From assembly GCF_000220705.2 (NCBI RefSeq), contig NZ_CP023202.1:2542001-2606000 (forward strand): a stretch of DNA of 64,000 bases, read 5' to 3'. Position 1 is the first letter of the stretch; each line of letters opens with the position of its first letter. The notes beneath the pieces are model-generated. The model worked only from the letters and a program-made list of their open reading frames with translations, was not told the origin of the DNA and did not search any database. The position numbers were made by a program, and so were the translations under genes. This document shows, in pieces, positions 35,071 to 42,574 of the stretch. This DNA is from Streptomyces xinghaiensis S187. GTDB lineage: Bacteria > Actinomycetota > Actinomycetes > Streptomycetales > Streptomycetaceae.

Positions 35071-36033
35071 TCAGGTGCGCAGTCGCACCCCGAAGCGCGT
35101 GCGCAGCCGGTGCAGCTCCCACACCGAGATGACGCTGACGGTGACCGGGCCGCCGAGCAGGGCCGCGAGCTGGGCCTGGAGCGGCCCGTTGTGCGGCATG
35201 CCGTCGGCGAGGACGCTGATGCCCGCCAGCGCCCACACCAGGGAGATCGTCAGGACGGCCGGCAGATAGGCGTGCACGGTCGCGGCGTTGAAGGCGTAGC
35301 GGGCCGTGTTCAGCAGCGCGAAGAACAGGAACGGCAGCATCCAGGCGAGGGCCGCGAGCCCCACCAGGCCGGCGAGGATGTTCCAGGGCGACGCCACCTG
35401 CTCCGTCGCCCAGAAGATCCCGACGAGGGCGGAGACGCAGACCAGGTAGGAGCCGAAGAACCAGCCGACGGTCTTCGCCGGCAGCCACAGCCGTGAGCGC
35501 AGCACCGGCCGGTAGCGCGGCGGGGCCTGCCGGATGAACAGGGTGACCACCAGCGGCCCGAGCAGGACGAGCAGCAGGGGCGCCGTCACGAGCCGGAACA
35601 CACCGTCGTCGAGGAGCTCGCTCCAGCCGCCGTCGGTCCCGTAGGCGTGGACCAGGGCCACCGTCGAGACGGCACCCGCCGCGGTGCGCCACAGCTGGGC
35701 CTGGCGCACGGTGGGGTCCTCGACGCGGCCGGGGCCCGGCCGGTTGAACAGCGCGTCCGCCCAGGCGCGCCCCGTGCGCAGCGCGCCCAGGGACAGCCGG
35801 AAGCGCGCTCGGGGCGGCGGGAGAGGTAACGGCGGAGGCGGCACCACGGGCACACCGGGGACGGGGGCGGGCCCCGGGCCCGGGGCGTACGGGTGGCCCG
35901 GCGGCGGGGCGTACGGGCCCGCGCCCGGCATCGGGGCACCGGAGGGCGGCGGCCCCCAGGGATGCCCCTGCCGCGGTCCGTACGGATTGCCCTGCCCGGG
36001 CGCGGGCGGCGGCCCCCATCCCCCGTTCGACAC
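35071..36033 (-). CDS. Hypothetical multi-pass membrane protein with Pro/Gly-rich N-terminus
   Basis: 320 aa, GTG start with GGGGGAAG upstream. Residues 1-75 are Gly/Pro/Tyr-rich and cytoplasmic-looking. The rest has about five membrane segments (LVTAPLLLVLLGPLVVTLFI, VGWFFGSYLVCVSALVGIFW, LAGLVGLAALAWMLPFLFFA, LPAVLTISLVWALAGISVLA), resembling small Yip1-like or DUF-type integral membrane proteins, without recognisable catalytic motifs. Function unknown. Confidence 0.6.
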   Translation of the reverse strand: MSNGGWGPPPAPGQGNPYGPRQGHPWGPPPSGAPMPGAGPYAPPPGHPYAPGPGPAPVPGVPVVPPPPLPLPPPRARFRLSLGALRTGRAWADALFNRPGPGRVEDPTVRQAQLWRTAAGAVSTVALVHAYGTDGGWSELLDDGVFRLVTAPLLLVLLGPLVVTLFIRQAPPRYRPVLRSRLWLPAKTVGWFFGSYLVCVSALVGIFWATEQVASPWNILAGLVGLAALAWMLPFLFFALLNTARYAFNAATVHAYLPAVLTISLVWALAGISVLADGMPHNGPLQAQLAALLGGPVTVSVISVWELHRLRTRFGVRLRT

Positions 36034-36127
36034 ACTTCCCCCGTCTCGTCCACGGCGCTGCCGCGCACGGTCGTCGACGGGGGAATTCTACGAAGCGGGG
36101 CCGGGCGCCGTGCGGGAACAAGAGAAG

Positions 36128-36161
36128 CGGGCCGGTCCGTGGGGGGATACGGACCGGCCCG
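36128..36161 (-). terminator. Terminator of the prepilin peptidase gene
   Basis: Thirteen-bp stem (36128-36140 with 36149-36161), 8-nt loop, followed on the minus strand by CTTCTCTTGTTCC. It lies about 130 bp after the prepilin peptidase stop and before the GTG of the membrane-protein gene. The rest of the 36034-36293 gap shows no gene. Confidence 0.75.
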
Positions 36162-36293
36162 AGGGGGGGTTTCCACCATAGCCCGTGGAACGGGGTGATC
36201 CGCGCACCGAAGGGACGCCCGGCGCATCGGCGGACGGGAGCATCGATACCCGGCAAAGCGGCGCGAACCCCGCGTCATGGCCGTTCGCGCCGG

Positions 36294-37160
36294 TCAGGAC
36301 CGGGCCAGACCGCCCAGCAGCAGCCCCAGAAAAGTGCCGCACATCATGAAAGGCCCGAAGGGAAGAGCCGTCTTGCGTCCGGCGCGTCGCAGCACCACCA
36401 GGGCCGCTCCGTAGACCGCCCCGAACAGGAATCCGGCGAACGCGCCGGCGAACAGCACGCCCCAGCCGTACCACCCGAGGGCGATCCCCGCGGTCAGCGC
36501 CAGCTTGACGTCACCGAAGCCCATGCCGGCCGGGTGGATCAGGAACAGCACCAGATAGGCGCCGCCGAGCGCCGCACCGCCCAGCAGCGCACCGGTCCAG
36601 GAACCGCCGGACCCGGGCAACGGCGCGGCCCCGCCCAGCAGGGCGGCGGTGGCGGCGGGCAGCGTCAGGGTGAGCACGTCCGGCAAGCGGTGCACGGCCG
36701 CGTCGACGTAGCCGAGGACGAGCGCGAACGGCACCAGCAGCAGCCACACGGCCAGTTCGGGCCGCGCCCCGGTGGCCGCGGCGAGCCCGCCGCACGCCAG
36801 CGCGGAGAGCAGGACCGCACCGGCGGAACGCGGGCCGAACCAGGGACCGGGCCGGGCCGGGGCCCCGTCCGGGCCCGGCTCCGGGGGCGCACCGGTGGGG
36901 AGGGGAGCGCTCGGGGGCGCGGGCGCCGACAGCGCCCCGGCGGGCGGCACCGCACCGCTCCGGTCACCGGCCGCGCAGAGCGTGCAGCGGCCGAGGCCCG
37001 CCCAGCCCCGTGCCGGACCGGTCAGCGGATGCCCGCCGGGGCAGCCGGCCCGCCAGGGCTCCCCGGCTTCGACGGCCAGCCGGTAGGCCGCACGGGGGAC
37101 CAGCAGTCCGGCGGCGGCGCCGTACAGGGCGGCGAGAACGGTCAGCGGCAGGGACGACAC
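36294..37160 (-). CDS. A24 prepilin peptidase (TadV-like)
   Basis: 288 aa from GTG at 37160. Eight or so membrane segments. The two aspartates of the aspartic protease are in GYVDAAVHRLPDVLTL (D-x6-9-LPD) and GMGFGDVKLAL (GxGD). A cysteine pair C-x2-C (GRCTLCAAGD) sits in the N-terminal loop, as in type IV prepilin peptidases. Cleaves leaders of Flp/TadE-type prepilins after Gly. It lies about 2 kb from the end of the Tad gene run and is likely its peptidase. The N-terminus has a Pro/Ala-rich insert (about residues 75-125). Confidence 0.9.
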   Translation of the reverse strand: MSSLPLTVLAALYGAAAGLLVPRAAYRLAVEAGEPWRAGCPGGHPLTGPARGWAGLGRCTLCAAGDRSGAVPPAGALSAPAPPSAPLPTGAPPEPGPDGAPARPGPWFGPRSAGAVLLSALACGGLAAATGARPELAVWLLLVPFALVLGYVDAAVHRLPDVLTLTLPAATAALLGGAAPLPGSGGSWTGALLGGAALGGAYLVLFLIHPAGMGFGDVKLALTAGIALGWYGWGVLFAGAFAGFLFGAVYGAALVVLRRAGRKTALPFGPFMMCGTFLGLLLGGLARS

Positions 37161-37294
37161 GCCCCGACTGTACGGACCACGGTGGGGCGGGTCATGGGCC
37201 CGTGGGCCCACACGGAGCGGACGAGCGGGCTCCGGGCCGGACGGGCGGGACCGGACGGACCGGCGGGACCGGCCTCCCCGGGTCTTCGGTACCC

Positions 37295-37322
37295 GGTGTC
37301 CGGTGTCCGGTGTCTGGTGTCT
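37295..37322. repeat. Four tandem 7-bp repeats (GGTGTCY)
   Basis: GGTGTCC, GGTGTCC, GGTGTCT, GGTGTCT in direct succession, in the 332-bp gap between divergent prepilin peptidase and DUF192 genes. The heptad spacing would not track the helix face, so slippage-prone sequence is as likely as a regulator array. The gap otherwise shows no gene. Confidence 0.7.
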
Positions 37323-37492
37323 GGTAGAACCCAAGGAGCGTCGCCGGGCCGAACGCCCTGGATGCGCAAAGCGGTTGAGAGCTCGCCGAGGGCTTGACGG
37401 CAGGGAGGAGCGGGCCGGACCGCCGGTCGTCGCACCTCTGTACGACCAGCAACCCGCGACTAGTGACCGGCGACCGGCCAGGAGACACCGGC

Positions 37493-37960
37493 ATGGAGAA
37501 CCTGCACGACGGCACCACCGTCCTGACCGTCACCCCGCCGGCCACCGCAGCAGACGACACCGGCTCCGGTGACGCCGGCACCGCGGGCCACGGCACCGCG
37601 GTCGCCTGTACCGCTGTCGGCAGCCGTGCCGGTACGGACAGCGGACCGCGGTCGGCCGTCAGGGCCGTCCCCCTGGAGGTCGCCGCCTCCCTGCGGGCCC
37701 GCACCCGGGGCCTGCTCGGCCGGGACGGCATCGACGGGGCGATCCTGCTGACCCCGGCGAACAGTGTGCATACGTTCCGGATGCGCTTCCCGATCGACGT
37801 CGCCTATCTGAGCCGGGACTTCCGGGTGCTCGCCGTCCGCACCATGCGCCCGGGGCGGCTGGGCCTGCCCCGTTTCCGTGCCCGCCATGTCCTGGAGGCG
37901 GAGGCGGGTGCGATGCGGGAGTGGGGGCTGGTCCGGGGCGGACGGGTTCGCATCGGCTGA
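37493..37960 (+). CDS. DUF192 family protein
   Basis: 155 aa from ATG at 37493; AGGAGA lies 7 nt upstream. The DUF192 core is clear: ARTRGLLGRDGIDGAILLTP, HTFRMRFPIDVAYL and RHVLEAEAGAMREWGLVRG. The first 55 residues are an Asp/Thr/Gly-rich extension. DUF192 genes frequently neighbour Tad/Flp pilus genes in actinobacteria, which fits here, but the function is unknown. Divergent from the prepilin peptidase. Confidence 0.85.
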   Translation: MENLHDGTTVLTVTPPATAADDTGSGDAGTAGHGTAVACTAVGSRAGTDSGPRSAVRAVPLEVAASLRARTRGLLGRDGIDGAILLTPANSVHTFRMRFPIDVAYLSRDFRVLAVRTMRPGRLGLPRFRARHVLEAEAGAMREWGLVRGGRVRIG

Positions 37961-38071
37961 CGAGGACGGGGGCGGTGGTGCCGGTGCGGCGGCCGGGCAC
38001 TGTGAGGACCGCGCTCGGGAGGCCTGCCCCTCTCCCTCTCTTGCTTCGGCCCCCGCCCAGCTCTCTCCGGT

Positions 38072-38932
38072 TCACTCTCCGCCGGTCTGCCCCCGCTCCG
38101 GGTTCCGCCCGGTGGGCCTCCGGCCCGCCAGGAAGTCCTCGAAGGTGATCCGGCCGAGGGTGTTGCCGCCGTCCTCTCCGGCCACCACCAGGTTGGCTCC
38201 CGCGCGCAGTTCCCGCCCCGCCCTCCCGGGCAGTGGCAGTGGCAGCACGGCCCGCCGCCGGCCGGTGGCCCGCAGCCAGGCGCGGGTGAGGTCCGTGTGC
38301 GCACGTGCCTCCGGCCCGCCCAGGTCGGGGACCCGGCCGGCCGGGAAGCCGTCCGCCAGTTCGACGAGGCGTGCGGCGACTTCCGTCACGTCGACGGGCT
38401 GGAAACGCACTCCGGCGAGGGCCGCCAGTGCGGGCAGCCGACGCTGCGCGGAGGCGATACGGGCGATCAGGTCGTGAAACTGGGTGGCGCGCAGGATCGT
38501 CCACGGCACCTGCGAGGACTCGATGATCCGTTCGGCCTCCAGCTTGGCCCGGTAGTAGCCGAGCGGAATCCGGTCGATCCCCACGATGGAGATGTGGACG
38601 AGGTGCGGGCTGCCGTCCGGCTGCCGGGCCACCGCGTCCGTCAGCCGCCGGGTGGCCTCGACGTCCCCGCGTCCGAGCGTCGTGGCGCAGTGGATGACGA
38701 CGTCCGCCCCGGTGACCGCCGCGTCGATGCCCTCACCGCTGCGCAGATCGCCGGTGGCCCAGTCGTACGGCCGGTCGTCGGCTGCGGAACGGGACCGTCT
38801 GCTCAGTACGCGTACGGCGGGACGGCCGTCGGTGAGCCGCGCGCCGGCGGGCGCGGCGTCCAGGAGCCGCTGGACGACGGCCCGGCCGAGCGTGCCGGTG
38901 CCACCGGTCACGAGTACGGATTGCTCCACCAC
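38072..38932 (-). CDS. NAD(P)-binding (atypical SDR/NmrA-like) protein
   Basis: 286 aa. Rossmann nucleotide-binding start SVLVTGGTGTLGRAVVQRLL; VVIHCATTLGRGDVEATRRL and LVHISIVGIDRIPLGYYRAK give the YxxxK-like pair typical of atypical SDRs. The C-terminal half (ARLVELADGFPAGRVPDLGG) resembles NAD(P)H-binding SDR_a5 proteins. Three successive GTG codons (38935, 38932, 38929) compete as start; GGAGG is just upstream. Substrate unknown; not obviously linked to the pilus genes it separates from DUF192. Confidence 0.85.
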   Translation of the reverse strand: MVEQSVLVTGGTGTLGRAVVQRLLDAAPAGARLTDGRPAVRVLSRRSRSAADDRPYDWATGDLRSGEGIDAAVTGADVVIHCATTLGRGDVEATRRLTDAVARQPDGSPHLVHISIVGIDRIPLGYYRAKLEAERIIESSQVPWTILRATQFHDLIARIASAQRRLPALAALAGVRFQPVDVTEVAARLVELADGFPAGRVPDLGGPEARAHTDLTRAWLRATGRRRAVLPLPLPGRAGRELRAGANLVVAGEDGGNTLGRITFEDFLAGRRPTGRNPERGQTGGE

Positions 38933-39177
38933 CACGCGCCTCCTCCGCGGGACGGCGGGGCGCCGCCCCCTCCCCGGCATGATGCCCGCACGCGCGGGGA
39001 GCGCCCAGACCGCGACGCGCGGCGCACGCCGGCGCCCGTGGCGCGCGAGGGCGTGCGGGACGAGTGGGACGAGTCGGTCGCGCAGGAACGGACCGCGCGG
39101 ATCCTGTCACGGAGGAAGCCGGACGCCGAGGCGTCCGCCTGCTCAACGTGGATGCGGTGGCATTAGCTGAGAGAAGG

Positions 39178-39849
39178 TCAGTTGGCGCTGCCGTCGGTGC
39201 GGGGGAAGGAGACCTCGACGCGGCGGTTCTTCTTGCGGCCCTCTTCGGTCGAGTTGTCCGCGATCGGGAACTGCTCGCCGTAGCCGCGGATGTCGAAGGC
39301 GACGCCGGAGTCGAGATCCTTGGCGAGCTGCTTGTGGACGGCGTTGGCGCGCTTCTTGGACAGGACGTCGCCGTGGGCCGAGGAGCCGAGGTTGTCGGTG
39401 AAGCCGAAGACCTGGACCCGCTTGGCGTCCTGCTTCTTGATCTCCTCCGCGATGGTGGCGATCCGCGCGTTCGCCTTGCCGTCGAGTTTGGCGCTGTCCC
39501 TGCCGAAGAGCACCTCGGCCTGCAGGGCGAAGGTGACGTCGGCGTTGGTGTCCTCGCGGCGCTCCTCGCCACCGAGGTCTTCCACCACGGACTTGATGTC
39601 GAGCACCTTGGCGTCGGCGAGCTGGGCCCCGGCCACCATCTTGAGATCCGGGTCGCCGGCGTCGATCTCGACGGGCGGGGACGGAGTGATCGCCGACCCG
39701 GGACCGCCGGGCGCTCCGGGCCCCTCGTCGGCGCGGGCACCGCCGGCCGTGTGCACACCGAGGGCGGAGAGGGCGAGAGCCATGACGACGGCGGTGGGGG
39801 CCATCAGGGTGCGGGGCAGAGGCTTGGGGTGAGGACGAGTCGAGGTCAT
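39178..39849 (-). CDS. Secreted OmpA-domain protein at end of Tad operon
   Basis: 223 aa. Signal peptide about residues 1-40 (VVMALALSALGVHTAGG). The OmpA_C peptidoglycan-binding fold runs about 95-215: VLFGRDSAKLDGKANARIAT, RVQVFGFTDNLGSSAHGD, SKKRANAVHKQLAKDL and the RRVEVSFPR end. In a Gram-positive wall it would tether to peptidoglycan. Seven bp after the lipoprotein gene and the last gene of the Tad run, so a structural anchor for the pilus machine is inferred. OmpA-like proteins also occur in Tad loci of Gram-negatives. Confidence 0.88.
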   Translation of the reverse strand: MTSTRPHPKPLPRTLMAPTAVVMALALSALGVHTAGGARADEGPGAPGGPGSAITPSPPVEIDAGDPDLKMVAGAQLADAKVLDIKSVVEDLGGEERREDTNADVTFALQAEVLFGRDSAKLDGKANARIATIAEEIKKQDAKRVQVFGFTDNLGSSAHGDVLSKKRANAVHKQLAKDLDSGVAFDIRGYGEQFPIADNSTEEGRKKNRRVEVSFPRTDGSAN

Positions 39850-39856
39850 GGCGGAC

Positions 39857-40453
39857 TCACTCGGTGATCTCTACGGTGGCGGAGTCGAACGTGGGCAGGG
39901 AGAACTCCACCTCGGTGGTGCCTTCGGGCGGGGCGGGGAACTGCACGAAGACGGGGATTTGCTCACCTGGTTCGACCTTGGTGATGCCTGTCGTGCAGAG
40001 GCAGCGCCCTTCGGTGTCGCGGAGCACGTAGTAGCGCTTCTTGCCCTTTTGGTCGACGAGAGCGGCACCGCCCAGTGAGTACCCGTTGGACACGAGTTCC
40101 TTCTCGTTACCGCGCCATGCGGGCGTGTCGAAATACCCCTTGTCGCCCGTATTCTTCACGGCTCCATTCACCGTGACGAACCCGCCGGCATCCCGGTTCA
40201 CGGAGTGAATGAACAACTGCATCCCGTTCTCACCCCCCAATTCGGCGATGGGCTCGGTGGTCTTGGAGTCCTCGGACCCTTCTCCTTCCGCCTCGGACGT
40301 CGGCTTGTCCGCAGAGGCCGATCGCTCGGAAGGATTCCCTTCGGGCTGCCCCTCATCGCCTCCTCCGCAACCGGCCACGGCGAGGGCAAAGCCCGCCGCG
40401 AACGCTACTGCGGCGGCTCCTCTTCGGGCCTTCGCTGTGTGCCGAATGCTCAT
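39857..40453 (-). CDS. Lipoprotein in Tad operon
   Basis: 198 aa from ATG at 40453. A lipobox is visible in LAVAGCGGG (Cys about residue 29), followed by a Ser/Glu-rich linker. The body has beta-rich features (GGFVTVNGAVKNTGDKGYFD, FVQFPAPPEGTTEVEFSLP) and a C-x-C (EGRCLCTTGITK), resembling secreted immunoglobulin-like proteins. No known family. Position between TadG-like and OmpA genes suggests a pilus accessory at the membrane. Confidence 0.75.
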   Translation of the reverse strand: MSIRHTAKARRGAAAVAFAAGFALAVAGCGGGDEGQPEGNPSERSASADKPTSEAEGEGSEDSKTTEPIAELGGENGMQLFIHSVNRDAGGFVTVNGAVKNTGDKGYFDTPAWRGNEKELVSNGYSLGGAALVDQKGKKRYYVLRDTEGRCLCTTGITKVEPGEQIPVFVQFPAPPEGTTEVEFSLPTFDSATVEITE

Positions 40454-40485
40454 GAAGTGCGTTCCTTTTCTGGTGTGGTCCGTGG

Positions 40486-41085
40486 TCACTCGGACAGATA
40501 GACCGAGAACAAGTCCGCTGCTTCCGGCAGCACATCCGGATCATCCAGGTCGTCCGGATCAATGATCCAGTCCTCGCCATCACAGGAGAACTCAATGGAG
40601 TCCGTGTCGCCGGTTTCGATGCGGCAGCGCGGCTCCACGACCGCTGTCGCATCCGCTTCTCCGCGCGTGCTCTCCGTACCGGGCACGATGGTCTTCCCGA
40701 TGGAGGAGTCGGTGCGGACCGCTACCGTGCACTCTTCCTCGGAGCACTGACACGGGTTGGCGCTGGAGTTGTTCCTGGCCGCGAAGTCGGCCGCTTGGGC
40801 GCAGGCGGCACCCTCGTCCACGCCCGTGAGGCCGCTGCCACCGAGCCAGTCCTCCCAGGCGTCCTCCGCCTCGACGGCATCCAGGAAGCCGTCGTACATC
40901 TGATCGCGGACATCCTGAGCCGCGGCCAGCGCTGCTGCGTCCGCTGCCGTCTGGGCGCCATTGCGTATGGCAGCGGCTTGCCCGACCGCGAAGTACGCGA
41001 AAGCAAGAAAGAGCAGGCCCGCCACCACCGTGATGTAGATGGGGAAGGCCTGCCCTGCATCGCCCCGCAGGCGGTTGCGAATCAA
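40486..41085 (-). CDS. TadG-like pilus assembly/pseudopilin protein
   Basis: 199 aa from a TTG at 41085 that overlaps the pilin stop (TTGA). A short basic N-terminus (IRNRLRGDAGQ) precedes one membrane segment (AFPIYITVVAGLLFLAFAYF), then an acidic, extracytoplasmic domain with four cysteines (CAQAADF..., CQCSEEEC). The arrangement AIRNGAQTAADAAALAAAQD is typical of TadE/TadG (Flp-associated) proteins. The QAFPIY following the Gly lacks the Glu5 of cleavable pilins, so it may stay uncleaved. RBS is weak; coupling to the pilin gene is implied. Confidence 0.7.
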   Translation of the reverse strand: MIRNRLRGDAGQAFPIYITVVAGLLFLAFAYFAVGQAAAIRNGAQTAADAAALAAAQDVRDQMYDGFLDAVEAEDAWEDWLGGSGLTGVDEGAACAQAADFAARNNSSANPCQCSEEECTVAVRTDSSIGKTIVPGTESTRGEADATAVVEPRCRIETGDTDSIEFSCDGEDWIIDPDDLDDPDVLPEAADLFSVYLSE

Positions 41086-41336
41086 CCGGAGTTGATGCTG
41101 GAAATCGCTTCCATGATTCTGCTGAGAATCGCACTGCCGATCCCCGAGCCCGCGATTGCTCCGATGATCAGTACGACCACCAGGATGATGCCCAGGTATT
41201 CGAGTGCCGTCTGCCCCCGGTCCGCGCCTCCCGTCCTCGCCGTTCGGGCGGTGAGGGATTCGATCGCGGTGTTCCGCCAGCCGTGCACGCGGATCCTGGT
41301 GTCGGCCGCGGCCTTCGCCAAGGTCTTGTTCGACAT
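41082..41336 (-). CDS. Flp-type (type IVb) pilin
   Basis: 84 aa. The cleavage motif G|QTALEYLGI places Gly41 before Gln42, with Glu5 and Tyr6 of the mature protein as in Flp pilins. The mature part is only 43 residues: the hydrophobic helix LGIILVVVLIIGAIAG and a short SGIGSAILSRIMEAISSINSG-like end. The leader of 41 residues is long for the family. Main structural subunit of the predicted pilus. Confidence 0.85.
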   Translation of the reverse strand: MSNKTLAKAAADTRIRVHGWRNTAIESLTARTARTGGADRGQTALEYLGIILVVVLIIGAIAGSGIGSAILSRIMEAISSINSG

Positions 41337-41557
41337 GGGACTGTCCTCCCGTGCTGGCCGGTCGCGCCTCGACCGACGCATAGGTCTCCGCCGGACCGTA
41401 CGGCGCCGCGCCCGGGTCGGGCGAGGGTCCGTGGGCCCAAATGCGGGCCCAGAGCGCGGGGTTCGAGCCCGCGACGGGAAGGGACCGTAACCGCGTGAAC
41501 CGCGTGCGCGGGTGCCGGCGGTCCCGGTGCGGAATGGGCATCGTCCGTGTCCCCCGT

Positions 41558-42574
41558 TCAGCCATGGCCGCCCCCGGCCGCTCCCCGTTCCCGTCGTCCT
41601 CTGCCGAGCCAGGTCAGTATGGCTTCGGAGCGGCTGGTCGAGGACAGTTTCGCGAAGATCCGGTTGATGTGGTTCTTGACGGTCTTCTCGCTGATGAAAC
41701 AGGTGGCCGCGATATCGCGGTTGCTGAGGCCCGAAGCGATCAGGTCCATCACTTCCGCCTCCCGGTGGCTCAGTCCGAACTCGTCCCGCGGTCCCCGCCG
41801 TTGGGGTCGCCCGACCAACGACTGTCCCATAAATAGTTGCGCTTGCGAAGAGGGTTGTTGACGTTCTGCCGGTTCCGTCAAGGCTCCGCTTCGGCCTTGC
41901 AGGGGATATGGGTGAAATGAGGACGGACTCAAGTGTGCAGAAGCATCGGTTTTGTGTTTGCCGATGGAGGGGTCCATGCGGTTGCGGGAGGCCGCCGCCC
42001 GGCCCTGCGCGCGGAGGCGTCCGGCCGCCGTGCGCCGGCTCCGCCCGGACCGGCCGCCCTGTGCCGGGCCGGGGGCGGGGGCGGGTTCCCGGCGGGCGGG
42101 GGCGGGTTCCCGGCGCAGATGGGCCACCAGGGCGTTGACGGCGGTCGTGGTCATCGGGGAGTGGCCGGCGCGGATGTCCCGTACGGCGGCGACCAGTCCG
42201 TCGGCGGTGAACTCGCCGTGCACGAGATAGCCGCCCGCGCCCAGCCGCAGGCACTCGCGGACGGTTTCGCTCTCCCGGCTGTAGGTGAGCATCAGCACCG
42301 GCGCGACCGGAACCAGGTGCGGCAGCGCGTCGATGCCGTCGGCCCCCGGCATCCGGACGTCCAGCAGCACCACGTCCGGGCGGTGTTCGCGGGCCGCGCG
42401 CAGGGCCTGGTCGCCGTCCGCCGCCTGGGCGACGACCCGGATGTCGTCCCGGCCGTCGAGCAGGGCTGCCAGTCCGGCCCGTACCACCGGGTTGTCGTCG
42501 GCGACGACAACCCTCAGCAGTGCTGCGGAGCGGTCAGGGACCGGCGAGTTCACGACCGGGTGATCTTCCGGCAT
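41558..42574 (-). CDS. LuxR-family response regulator (receiver plus HTH), possibly two genes
   Basis: 338 aa from ATG at 42574, GAGGAGG 7 nt upstream. Receiver domain: LLRVVVADDNPVVRAGLAAL, phospho-Asp in VVLLDVRMPGADG, VLMLTYSRESETVREC. About 120 residues of linker follow, then a NarL/LuxR helix-turn-helix at the end (HREAEVMDLIASGLSNRDI, SEKTVKNHINRIFAKL). DNA in the linker (41830-41980) is about 54% GC against about 72% around it and encodes no domain. It may be the gap between a receiver gene and a short HTH gene starting at an ATG near 41830 (MGQSLVGRPQRRG) that happens to stay open. Overlaps the kinase gene by 41 bp. Confidence 0.75.
   Translation of the reverse strand: MPEDHPVVNSPVPDRSAALLRVVVADDNPVVRAGLAALLDGRDDIRVVAQAADGDQALRAAREHRPDVVLLDVRMPGADGIDALPHLVPVAPVLMLTYSRESETVRECLRLGAGGYLVHGEFTADGLVAAVRDIRAGHSPMTTTAVNALVAHLRREPAPARREPAPAPGPAQGGRSGRSRRTAAGRLRAQGRAAASRNRMDPSIGKHKTDASAHLSPSSFHPYPLQGRSGALTEPAERQQPSSQAQLFMGQSLVGRPQRRGPRDEFGLSHREAEVMDLIASGLSNRDIAATCFISEKTVKNHINRIFAKLSSTSRSEAILTWLGRGRRERGAAGGGHG
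42076..42114. repeat. 18-bp direct repeat, period 21
   Basis: CGGGGGCGGGTTCCCGGCG at 42076-42094 recurs at 42097-42115. In the response-regulator frame it encodes RREPAPA twice, right after the receiver domain. Suggests local duplication in the linker. Confidence 0.7.

Noticed and set aside
41440..41490. tRNA-like T-arm (GGTTCGAGCCC) and the SAGFEPATG reading typical of mis-annotated tRNA ends
   Set aside because: No matching acceptor, D or anticodon arm upstream; the 5' half instead forms a GGGCCC hairpin. At most a chance or decayed remnant.
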